This document shows, piece by piece, positions 1 through 6,892 of a stretch of 24,294 nt of DNA. The stretch lies in NCBI GenBank assembly GCA_018266965.1, contig JAFDZJ010000263.1, forward strand, positions 1 through 24,294. The letters run 5' to 3'. This DNA comes from Bacteroidota bacterium. GTDB taxonomy: Bacteria; Bacteroidota; Bacteroidia; Flavobacteriales; Weeksellaceae. Within the stretch, counting starts at the first letter, position 1. Each line of letters starts with the position of its first letter. The notes beneath the pieces were generated by a model. The model worked only from the letters and a program-made list of their open reading frames with translations. It did no database searches and was not told the DNA's origin. The translations under genes were made by a program, and so were the position numbers.

Positions 1-1008
1 AGGAATTAATTTTTTCCAGCCCAAGTGCATCAATTGGTCATATCGAAACCTTGGCAATGTCCATCTAATCCACATAAATACAAAAATACCAAAAAATGTT
101 TTACTCAAAAATACAATTATTGATAGTATTGCTGCTACATTGTCTCCCCAATTACTTGTTACCCATTCTATTCCTGGGTAGTTGTATCCACCGAAAAACA
201 AAACTGTCATTAATGCATTGGAAATAAACATATTAACATATTCGCCAAACATATACAATCCTAATTTCATGGAAGAATATTCTGTAAAATATCCGTTTAC
301 AAGCTCCGACTCACATTCTGGCAAATCAAAAGGATGTCTGTTACACTCCGCCATTGCTGCAACAAAAAATATTAAAAAAGCAAAAGGTTGGTAAAAAATA
401 TTCCAATTCATTCCGGAAATAGTTGGGATAACTCCCCAAATTTTACCTGTACTTTGTTGGTCAACAATTTCTTTTAAATTCAAGGAACCACTCAACATAA
501 TGATTGCTAACAGTGCCAATCCCATTGCCAATTCATAAGAAATCATTTGGGACGAAGCTCTTACAGCTCCCATCAAAGAATATTTGTTATTGGAAGCCCA
601 ACCACCAATCATCATTCCATACACCGATACAGATGCCAAACCCATGATGTACAATACACCAATATCCAAGTTTGCAACCTGCAAATCAAAGGATTGTCCT
701 GCTATCATAATTGGTTTTCCCCAAGGAATTACCGCTCCAGTAATCAACGAGATAAACATAACCATAGAAGGACCAAGGATAAACAAGAATTTTTCTGCAG
801 AATTGGGGGTAAAATCTTCTTTGAAAAAGAATTTCCCTCCATCTGCCAATGGTTGCAATAATCCAAAAATTCCTGCTCTATTAGGACCAAGCCTATCTTG
901 GATGAAAGCAGCAACCTTTCTTTCTCCCCAAGTTGAGTAGGCAGCTACTGTAAGTGCTAAAAGAAATAAGCAGAGTACTAATATTATTTTAAAAGTAAGT
1001 AATTCCAT
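1..1008 (-). CDS. nuoH: NADH-quinone oxidoreductase subunit H (partial, C-terminus off window)
   Basis: This is the membrane subunit of respiratory complex I that helps form the quinone-binding chamber at the junction with the peripheral arm. The reading frame is open from the ATG at 1008 to base 1, giving 336 residues without a stop. The family is usually about 330-350 residues, so only the last few are missing. The translation shows the family signatures: a first helix followed by YSTWGERKVAAFIQDRLGPN, then a later loop with FDLPECESELVNGY and a C-terminal TRFRYDQLM-like segment (here LPRFRYDQLMHLGWKKLIP). Several hydrophobic helices are evident. It follows nuoG after a 54-base spacer and is the last complex I gene visible; nuoI and later subunits presumably lie to the left. 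Identity is certain; only the end is unseen. Confidence 0.95.
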   Translation of the reverse strand, partial: MELLTFKIILVLCLFLLALTVAAYSTWGERKVAAFIQDRLGPNRAGIFGLLQPLADGGKFFFKEDFTPNSAEKFLFILGPSMVMFISLITGAVIPWGKPIMIAGQSFDLQVANLDIGVLYIMGLASVSVYGMMIGGWASNNKYSLMGAVRASSQMISYELAMGLALLAIIMLSGSLNLKEIVDQQSTGKIWGVIPTISGMNWNIFYQPFAFLIFFVAAMAECNRHPFDLPECESELVNGYFTEYSSMKLGLYMFGEYVNMFISNALMTVLFFGGYNYPGIEWVTSNWGDNVAAILSIIVFLSKTFFGIFVFMWIRWTLPRFRYDQLMHLGWKKLIP

Positions 1009-1062
1009 TTTTGTAAATGTTCGTTTTAAAAAATTTAAACTAAAAAATCAATTCTAAAAAAA

Positions 1063-2103
1063 TTATTGATCCAGTAGCTTGTTGTTGTCCAATAGATTTT
1101 GAATGATTTCATCGTCTTTTCTACTGAGTTCTTTGGCACTGGCATTGTCTAGATGCCTTGGATATTCTTCGGCTTTTTGATAATGGTTGAGTGAAATTAC
1201 CGAATGTCTATCAATATGTCTAGGTCCTTCGATAGTCCAAAGCGCAGTATCTTTTTTCTCGAATCTACATTCATTACATATCCATTCTTGCACTTCTCCC
1301 CATTGGTCTTTTCTGGCGGTAACCCTTACAATTTCTTCACCTTTCATCCAAAGAACAGCATTTCCGGAGCATTTGTTGCATTTGCAAGTTGCATTCATTG
1401 GTTTGGTAAACCATACTCTTTGTTTGAATCTTGAAGTTCTATCTGTCAAAGCTCCAACAGGACAAACATCTATTATATTTCCAATAAAATCATGATGAAG
1501 AGCTTTGTTCAAATTAGTAGAAATTTCTGCTTCCCAACCTCTATTCAATATACCATGTTCTCTTTCTTCGGTAAGTTGTCCTGCAAGTAAAACGCATCTT
1601 GCACACAAAATACATCTATTCATATTGAGTTTGATGTTTGGACCAATATCATCGGCATCGAAAGTTCTTCTTTCGAATTCGGTTCTGGTTTCTTGCAAAC
1701 CGTGTTCGTAGCTCAAATCTTGAAGATGACATTCTCCAGCCTGGTCGCAAACAGGGCAATCCAAAGGGTGGTTTATCAACAAGAATTCAGTAACAGCTTT
1801 GTGAGCTTCTACGGCTTTTTCCGAGGAATTATTTTTTACTTCCATTCCGTCCATAACAGCAGTTCTGCAACTTGCTACCAATTTTGGCATAGGTCTAGGA
1901 TCGGCTTCGGAGCCTTTGGAAACTTCTACAAGACAAGTTCTGCATCTACCTCCACTTTGTTCCAAAGGTTGGTAATAGCACATAGCAGCAGGAGTAACCT
2001 CTCCACCAATTTGTCTTGCAGCTTCCAATATTGTTGTACCAGGCAAGACTTCTGTTGTTTTGCCATCGATGGTAATTTTCACTTTTTTTATTTCTTCGCT
2101 CAT
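1063..2103 (-). CDS. nuoG: NADH-quinone oxidoreductase subunit G, short form without molybdopterin domain
   Basis: This is the iron-sulfur subunit of the complex I peripheral arm, passing electrons from NuoF/E toward NuoB. An N-terminal 2Fe-2S ferredoxin domain has Cys42, Cys54, Cys57 and Cys79. The His-Cys3 cluster ligands are His112, Cys116, Cys119 and Cys125. A following CILCARC segment and a later CPVGAL supply the next 4Fe-4S site. A cysteine-rich CKCNKC and a distal WICNECRF lie where the 4Fe-4S Mo/W-type domain begins. The protein then ends at 346 residues, whereas E. coli NuoG is about 900. From memory, flavobacterial NuoG proteins are commonly this short, so I read it as intact rather than truncated. 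The ATG at 2103 gives a standard N-terminus. It sits 26 bases after the beta-barrel gene and 54 bases before nuoH. Confidence 0.93.
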   Translation of the reverse strand: MSEEIKKVKITIDGKTTEVLPGTTILEAARQIGGEVTPAAMCYYQPLEQSGGRCRTCLVEVSKGSEADPRPMPKLVASCRTAVMDGMEVKNNSSEKAVEAHKAVTEFLLINHPLDCPVCDQAGECHLQDLSYEHGLQETRTEFERRTFDADDIGPNIKLNMNRCILCARCVLLAGQLTEEREHGILNRGWEAEISTNLNKALHHDFIGNIIDVCPVGALTDRTSRFKQRVWFTKPMNATCKCNKCSGNAVLWMKGEEIVRVTARKDQWGEVQEWICNECRFEKKDTALWTIEGPRHIDRHSVISLNHYQKAEEYPRHLDNASAKELSRKDDEIIQNLLDNNKLLDQ

Positions 2104-2129
2104 AATAATTTATGCTAAAGCTTTGTCCA

Positions 2130-2966
2130 TTATTTCTTTTTGGAAAAACCAAATATATACCCTATCCCTAGATTGGCTTGTGCAAAGAAAAAATCTTGCG
2201 AAGCCTTGTCCGGTTGATTGTTGAGGGTTGTTTTTATGTCGGGCATATTGATATATCCTACTTTTCCTTCTAATCTCAATAGGATATGATTGGCAAATAT
2301 GGCATTAAAACTTGTCCTAACATCTGCACCAAATCCAGCTAAATGAAATCTATCGCTTCTATCGTTTCCGAATAATTTTGCATTGGTCTTTGGCAACAAC
2401 GCACCTAGACCAGCACCGTAGGAAAATTCCAAATCAAATCCTTTGGTTCTGTATAGGTTTTCAAATCTTTCTGCACCTATGTTGATATAGTTCAAACCAT
2501 CAGTGTGTTCAAAGGTAAGGAATTTTTCATCAGTTAGATTTACTACTTGTCCTGGTTGTACCATTGCTGCATAAGTTGGATCGGAAATAGTTCCTTTGAA
2601 ACCGGCATTTTGATTTTGATCCATCACATATTTCATGTGGTCCAAACCTAGGACTATTGCTACATTATCTTTTATAAAATATCCAATTCTTGCATTGGTT
2701 TGTGGTATTGTAACTCTGTCAGGTTTCAAATAATCATTGAAACTAATAGCAGTAGGTCTGTCGTGAGCTACAACATTTTGTAATGTAAAATCGTAACCAT
2801 TTCCTTTGAAATGTATGTCCGAGTCGGAATATACCGCTCTATTCCAACCCCAGAATAAAAATATTTTACCTTTTTTGGTTAATGAATTTTCTTCGGAATT
2901 AGAAGTTTGAGCCATGGAATTTGAAATAACAAATAGACTAAAACAAGCGATTATTATTTTTTTCAT
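2130..2966 (-). CDS. Secreted outer-membrane beta-barrel-like protein inserted between nuoF and nuoG
   Basis: The protein has 278 residues. Residues 1-20 form a clear signal peptide: a Lys-Lys start, a hydrophobic core and an SMAQ end. The mature part has no long hydrophobic helix. It is rich in alternating aromatic and polar residues and Gly, for example FLFWGWNRAVYSDSDIHF, LEFSYGAGLGALLP and the final QANLGIGYIFGFSKKK, as expected for outer-membrane beta-strands. I recognise the overall type (a Bacteroidota porin-like or hypothetical outer-membrane protein) but know no function for it. It lies six bases after nuoF and its stop overlaps a stray ATG just before nuoG, so it must be co-transcribed with complex I. 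Complex I is an inner-membrane enzyme, so a functional link is not obvious. It could be a neutral passenger or a lipid- or envelope-related partner. Confidence 0.8.
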   Translation of the reverse strand: MKKIIIACFSLFVISNSMAQTSNSEENSLTKKGKIFLFWGWNRAVYSDSDIHFKGNGYDFTLQNVVAHDRPTAISFNDYLKPDRVTIPQTNARIGYFIKDNVAIVLGLDHMKYVMDQNQNAGFKGTISDPTYAAMVQPGQVVNLTDEKFLTFEHTDGLNYINIGAERFENLYRTKGFDLEFSYGAGLGALLPKTNAKLFGNDRSDRFHLAGFGADVRTSFNAIFANHILLRLEGKVGYINMPDIKTTLNNQPDKASQDFFFAQANLGIGYIFGFSKKK

Positions 2967-2972
2967 TTTAAA

Positions 2973-4328
2973 TTAGTTATTAACAGTTGTAACAATAGGA
3001 TCTGCATAATGTGCTAATCCGAAATTTTGAGTTTGGCTGAGTTCTGGGTTTTTCACATACCATTCAAATTCATCTCTGAAATGTCTGATTGCAGCTGCAA
3101 CAGGCCAAGCAGCAGCGTCTCCAAGTGGGCAGATTGTATTACCTTCAATTTTTCTTTGCACATCCCACAACAAATCTATATCTGCCATAGTACCTTTACC
3201 AGCATATATTTTTTTCAAAATTCTATACATCCAACCTGTTCCTTCTCTACATGGGGTACATTGTCCACAACTTTCGTGTGCGTAAAATCTTGCCAAGGTC
3301 AAGGTATGTTCTACCACGGATTGATCTTCATCTAACACTATAAATCCTCCGGAACCCATCATAGTACCGGTAGCAAAACCACCATCTGCAAGGGATTCGT
3401 AATTCATATATCTAGGTTCGCCACTTATCGTTTTTAGTAATAGATTTGCTGGTACAATAGGCACCGAACTACCTCCAGGAATACAAGCTTTTAATCTCTT
3501 TCCGTTAGGAATACCACCACAATATTCGTCGGAATACAAAAATTCTTCCACGGTGATGGTCATATCAATTTCATATACCCCAGGTCTATTTATATTACCA
3601 CAAGCAGAGATTAATTTAGTACCTGTTGATCTTCCAACGCCTATTTTAGCATATTCTGCACCTGTCATATTAATGATTGGTACAACTGCTGCAATGGACT
3701 CAACATTATTAACCACTGTTGGTCTTCCCCACAAACCTTTTACCGCAGGAAAAGGCGGTTTTATTCTTGGGTTTCCTCTTTTACCTTCTAGCGATTCCAG
3801 CAATGCTGTTTCTTCGCCACAGATATATGCACCGGCACCTCTTTGAACGAATATTTCCAAATCGAAACCAGAACCCAAAATATTTTTGCCTAGAAAACCA
3901 GCCTTTTTAGCTTCTTCAATTGCCTCTTCCAAAATATCAGGTATCCACGAATATTCTCCTCGGATATATATATAGGAAAGGTTGGAACCTAGTGTATAAG
4001 AAGAGATTATCATTCCCTCTATCAATAGATGAGGGATAAATTCCATTAGGTATCTATCTTTGAAAGTACCAGGTTCGGACTCGTCTGCATTTACCACCAA
4101 ATGTCTAGGTATGCCTTCGGGTTTTGCTAGAAAACTCCATTTGAGACCGGTAGGAAAACCAGCACCACCACGACCTCTAAGTCCGGAAGATTTCACCTCT
4201 TCCAGTACTTCATCGGTAGTCATTTTTAGGGCTTTTTCAACCGCATCATAACCACCTTGTTTTCTATACACATCAAAATAACGAATACCTTCGATGTGTG
4301 CGTCTTTAAGTAAAAGTTTTTTACTCAT
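2973..4328 (-). CDS. nuoF: NADH-quinone oxidoreductase subunit F (NADH/FMN-binding)
   Basis: This is the electron-entry subunit of complex I: it oxidises NADH, holds FMN and passes electrons to cluster N3. The 451 residues match the family length. A glycine-rich FMN/NADH segment RGRGGAGFPTGLKW lies at 51-64, and GAGAYICGEETALLESLEGK at 165-184. Cys354, Cys357 and Cys360 in SCGQCTPCREG, with Cys400 in NTICPLGDA, are the four N3 ligands. The ATG at 4328 shares one base with the stop of the TOPRIM gene (TAATG), which suggests that nuoF is translated by re-initiation from that inserted gene. Six bases separate it from the downstream beta-barrel gene. Nothing in the protein suggests damage, so the insertions on both sides have left the enzyme intact. 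Confidence 0.97.
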   Translation of the reverse strand: MSKKLLLKDAHIEGIRYFDVYRKQGGYDAVEKALKMTTDEVLEEVKSSGLRGRGGAGFPTGLKWSFLAKPEGIPRHLVVNADESEPGTFKDRYLMEFIPHLLIEGMIISSYTLGSNLSYIYIRGEYSWIPDILEEAIEEAKKAGFLGKNILGSGFDLEIFVQRGAGAYICGEETALLESLEGKRGNPRIKPPFPAVKGLWGRPTVVNNVESIAAVVPIINMTGAEYAKIGVGRSTGTKLISACGNINRPGVYEIDMTITVEEFLYSDEYCGGIPNGKRLKACIPGGSSVPIVPANLLLKTISGEPRYMNYESLADGGFATGTMMGSGGFIVLDEDQSVVEHTLTLARFYAHESCGQCTPCREGTGWMYRILKKIYAGKGTMADIDLLWDVQRKIEGNTICPLGDAAAWPVAAAIRHFRDEFEWYVKNPELSQTQNFGLAHYADPIVTTVNN

Positions 4329-4993
4329 TATTTTTTGATAATATATTTATTTAAAAAAGATAGTAAACTATTAATATAGTCAGATTTTGTGTCTTTTATA
4401 TTCCATTTTTCAATATCCTTATAATTTCTATTAATTTCCTTGCAATTTTGTTTGCCTAATTTTGTGTTCGGTTCCAATGTTTCTAAATAAGTATGTATTT
4501 TAGATTTTTTAGCAGGAATAGATACTTCTATTGTTGAAATCTCAACTAAGCAATTTTCAAAACTCTCCCAACAGTCTAATATTTCAACTTTTTTTGCTAT
4601 ATTTTCTAATAAACATTCCAAATCTCCTGCATCTCTATTATTTGGAAATAAATATACAATATTTTCATTGATAAGACTAAAAGTCTGCTTTATTTTTTTC
4701 TTTGTTTCATTATAATCCAAATCAGCATCAAAAATGTATATAACATCATTTGGTTGATAAGAATTAATTTTTTGTTTTAAATTTTTTAAAATATTTTCAT
4801 CTGGACTATTTCCGAATATCTGTTGAATAATTATGGTGTCATTTCCAGAAATTAATTCAATTTCTATTGTGGAATTATTTTTAATATTTGATTTTAATTG
4901 ATAATCAAAATGAACGCTGATAAAATCTTTAAGAAAAATCATATCATTAATTCCCTCAACAACAATCATTACTTTTCTATCCACGATAATCAA
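4328..4993 (-). CDS. TOPRIM-domain protein, DUF3226-like, partner of the upstream ATPase
   Basis: The 221-residue protein has TOPRIM features: a beta-strand then VEGINDMIFL (Glu13, Asp17) and a second strand ending in IFDADLDY (Asp89, Asp91, Asp93), the acidic residues that bind metal in TOPRIM nucleases and primases. PNNRDAGDLECLLENI (117-132) resembles the Pro...LexLL segment I associate with DUF3226. The rest has no motif I recognise. It follows the ATPase with a 17-base overlap if the TTG at 4993 is the start. An alternative ATG at 4969 would begin directly at MIVVEG, without overlap but cutting the first strand. Its stop overlaps the nuoF ATG. ATPase plus TOPRIM pairs are typical of phage-defence modules such as OLD-type, PARIS (AriA/AriB) and AbiL, so a nuclease-effector role is plausible but inferred. 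Base composition is much more AT-rich than nuoF. Confidence 0.75.
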   Translation of the reverse strand: MIIVDRKVMIVVEGINDMIFLKDFISVHFDYQLKSNIKNNSTIEIELISGNDTIIIQQIFGNSPDENILKNLKQKINSYQPNDVIYIFDADLDYNETKKKIKQTFSLINENIVYLFPNNRDAGDLECLLENIAKKVEILDCWESFENCLVEISTIEVSIPAKKSKIHTYLETLEPNTKLGKQNCKEINRNYKDIEKWNIKDTKSDYINSLLSFLNKYIIKK

Positions 4994-6086
4994 AATTTGT
5001 ATTTAGTTTCTCTATGGTATATGTATAAGACTTTATTGAATCATTCTCTTCTTGCAAAGAAATAATCCTACCAATATCTGTTTTATTTTGTGAATTTAAT
5101 ACATCAACAAAAGAGTCTATACAACTTTTGGAATGTGTTGTTGCAAAAACTTGTATTTCAGTTTTTTCTATTAATTTCACAAATGTTTTCCAAAAACTAT
5201 CTAATTTACTATAATGGATTCCTGTGTCTATTTCATCTATCATTATCCTGTCTTCTCCTTTTTGTTTTGCATACATTACTTCGACTACATATCTGAAAAT
5301 TTTTTGAAACCCATCGCCAAGTTGAGTAATTGGTAAAAAATCTCCATTATTGATATTTTTAAAAGAAATTCCAAGCATTTTTTGAGAGCCAACGGTTACT
5401 AATTGATAGTCATTGATTTGCTCATTTGTTATTTCATTTATTATATCTATAACTTCTCTTTTGTGATTGAAATTCATACTTGAAGCTTTGCTTTCACTTT
5501 CTTGTCTTAAATTATCCATTTCTCGTAACAAATCTGGCACATCATTACTATAATTTAAGTTAAATGAAATAAATGGATAGTAATTGTATTCTCCGTTATC
5601 TGTTATTTCTGCTTCATATAAGTATTGCAATTCTTTAGTGGAGTTGTTTATGGACTGTTTTAGCCATCCTTTTACATTTTTTATTGCAGCTTTTTCGTTT
5701 ACTAATTTTAAATCTTCTTTATTTATATCTAATTTATTAACAAATTCAATATTTAATTTCAGTTGTTTATTGTCCTTAAATATACTGATTGTCTGAATAC
5801 TAGAAGTAATATCTTTAACTAAATATTCAAAATAATTCCCATCTGGAAATTCAATTTTATCCAAAATTAGTTGAGGAGTAAAATAAAAACCTCTTCTTGC
5901 CAATGTATGATTTAGATGTACTAATGTTTTTTGAAAGTTATCATTTATCAAAAAGCTTTCTAAAAGACAAGTTTTTCCAACATTATTATCTCCGGTAATC
6001 AAATTTATTTGCCCAATATTATCTATCTCTAAAAAATCAAATTTCTTAAAGTTTTTAATTTCATATTTGGCAATAAAATTACTCAT
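4977..6086 (-). CDS. AAA/ABC-type ATPase (AAA15/OLD-like) inserted in the nuo operon
   Basis: The 369-residue protein is a soluble SMC/OLD-like ATPase. It begins with a strand typical of the group (YEIKNFKKFDFLEIDNIG) and Walker A GDNNVGKT (32-39). A signature-like LGDGFQ lies at 256-261, Walker B IMIDE at 281-285 with catalytic Glu285, and the switch histidine is in ATTHS (His318). The middle (about 80-220) is variable, Asn/Lys/Ile-rich and probably holds a helical insertion. The C-terminus ends in NFDYRG. No nuclease domain is fused to it; the TOPRIM is encoded separately by the next gene. It starts 14 bases after nuoE and overlaps the TOPRIM gene, so all are in one transcript. Split ATPase/TOPRIM pairs of this sort act in anti-phage defence (PARIS, AbiL, relatives of Gabija). 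That role here is inference; DNA-repair or housekeeping use is possible. Confidence 0.82.
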   Translation of the reverse strand: MSNFIAKYEIKNFKKFDFLEIDNIGQINLITGDNNVGKTCLLESFLINDNFQKTLVHLNHTLARRGFYFTPQLILDKIEFPDGNYFEYLVKDITSSIQTISIFKDNKQLKLNIEFVNKLDINKEDLKLVNEKAAIKNVKGWLKQSINNSTKELQYLYEAEITDNGEYNYYPFISFNLNYSNDVPDLLREMDNLRQESESKASSMNFNHKREVIDIINEITNEQINDYQLVTVGSQKMLGISFKNINNGDFLPITQLGDGFQKIFRYVVEVMYAKQKGEDRIMIDEIDTGIHYSKLDSFWKTFVKLIEKTEIQVFATTHSKSCIDSFVDVLNSQNKTDIGRIISLQEENDSIKSYTYTIEKLNTNFDYRG

Positions 6087-6100
6087 TATTTATTTTTGTA

Positions 6101-6607
6101 TTAATCCAAAGCGATTGAACCTTGTCTGCAAAGCTCAAGGATTTCATCTACTTTTTCTATCGTTAAATTTTCATGATAAAATTTTCCTAACTGCAACATT
6201 GGAGCATATCCACAAGCACCCAAACATTCGGCAGGTTTTAGGGTAAACAATCCATCGGCTGTTGTTTCTCCATCTTTTATATTAAGTGTGGTACGGATAT
6301 GGTCTAATATTTTTTCGCTTCCACTTACCATACAAGGACCTGTTCTACAGACTTCCAATACAAATTTCCCAACTGGTTTCATATTGAACATGGTATAGAA
6401 AGAGGCCACTTCATATACTTCTATTGGTTTTATGGAGAGTATTGTTGCAACATAATCCATAACAGGAACTGCTAACCAACCTCCAAATTCTTTTTGTGCA
6501 ATATGCAAAATAGGGATTAGTGCAGATTTTTGTTTCCCTTCCGGGTATCTTGCAATTATTGTTTTTACCTTTTCTAAGGTTTCTGGTTTAAAAACTATTT
6601 CACTCAC
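6101..6607 (-). CDS. nuoE: NADH-quinone oxidoreductase subunit E (24-kDa 2Fe-2S)
   Basis: This is the complex I peripheral-arm subunit that carries the 2Fe-2S cluster N1a next to NuoF. The length of 168 residues is normal. The thioredoxin-like fold ends with ligands Cys87, Cys92 (EVCRTGPCMVSGS), Cys128 and Cys132 (ECLGACGYAPML). The start is GTG at 6607: the codon immediately upstream in frame is TAA, and the first internal Met is far inside the domain, so no ATG can serve. A 7-bp A/T repeat array begins about ten bases upstream of this GTG. The gene is preceded by the small membrane protein gene and followed after 14 bases by the ATPase gene, which separates it from its usual neighbour nuoF. 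Confidence 0.95.
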   Translation of the reverse strand: MSEIVFKPETLEKVKTIIARYPEGKQKSALIPILHIAQKEFGGWLAVPVMDYVATILSIKPIEVYEVASFYTMFNMKPVGKFVLEVCRTGPCMVSGSEKILDHIRTTLNIKDGETTADGLFTLKPAECLGACGYAPMLQLGKFYHENLTIEKVDEILELCRQGSIALD

Positions 6608-6669
6608 TTATTTATAATTTTAAATTTTAAATTTTAGATTTTGAATTCTAAAACTTAAGTATATAATAT
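6608..6669. repeat. Spacer with five tandem 7-bp A/T units upstream of nuoE
   Basis: Between 6618 and 6652 the plus strand reads as five consecutive heptamers: TTTTAAA, TTTTAAA, TTTTAGA, TTTTGAA and TTCTAAA. A very similar five-copy array (21363-21397) stands just upstream of accC. The array ends about ten bases before the GTG start of nuoE. I see no promoter or hairpin with GC content here. A function in translation (an unstructured A/T-rich leader) is possible; the sequence could also be a decayed repeat. Confidence 0.6.
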
Positions 6670-6858
6670 CTAATTTATTTCTTTGTTTCTTAATTTTAAT
6701 GAAAAATATATAAACATTGCAACAAAAATTGTTACACCAATTGCTGAAGCAGAAATTTTCCAAACATTTTCAGAATTAATATTTTTAATTAATGAAAATA
6801 TAGAAAGTGCAATCATTAAAATTATTCCTGAAAGCGAACCGTATTTTTTATTTTTCAT
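6670..6858 (-). CDS. Small two-helix membrane protein between nuoD and nuoE
   Basis: The protein has 62 residues with two hydrophobic segments, roughly 8-24 and 34-54, joined by a short polar loop (IKNINSENVWK), and a charged tail (LRNKEIN). It is not a complex I subunit that I recognise. Its layout and several positions match the 66-residue protein at 11722-11922: an MKN start, IK before the loop, a W-[KR]-I after it, then S-x-IG and a second helix. That similarity supports a real gene family in this genome. It lies in the nuo operon, separated from nuoD and nuoE by A/T-repeat spacers of 34 and 62 bases. No function can be assigned. Being so short and AT-rich, it is less certain than its neighbours, but the shared pattern makes chance unlikely. 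Confidence 0.6.
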   Translation of the reverse strand: MKNKKYGSLSGIILMIALSIFSLIKNINSENVWKISASAIGVTIFVAMFIYFSLKLRNKEIN

Positions 6859-6892
6859 TATTTAAAATTTAAAATTCATCATTTATAATTTC
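6859..6892. repeat. Degenerate 7-bp A/T repeat spacer downstream of nuoD
   Basis: The plus strand reads TTTAAAA, TTTAAAA, TTCATCA, TTTATAA from 6861 to 6888. The first two units are the reverse complement of the TTTTAAA heptamer found at 6618 and 21363. The motif CATCATTTATAATTT here also resembles the spacer before the accB stop (around 21415-21440). It lies between the nuoD stop and the ATG of the small membrane protein. Confidence 0.5.

Noticed and set aside
182..940. Three plus-strand frames of 70-118 codons at 182-394, 547-861 and 584-940
   Set aside because: They lie antisense to nuoH, whose minus-strand frame has clear family motifs. The plus-strand translations match nothing.
1063..2103. 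NuoG as a truncated pseudogene
   Set aside because: All iron-sulfur ligands of the retained domains are present, the frame ends normally before nuoH, and short NuoG is to my knowledge usual in this class.
2110..2130. Seven-codon frame (MDKALA) overlapping the beta-barrel stop (TAATG) just before nuoG
   Set aside because: Too short to support. It could be chance or a leftover of translational coupling, so it is not listed as a gene.
6618..6652. CRISPR-like or clustered repeat array
   Set aside because: Units are only 7 bp, contiguous and pure A/T, with no spacers and no cas genes nearby.
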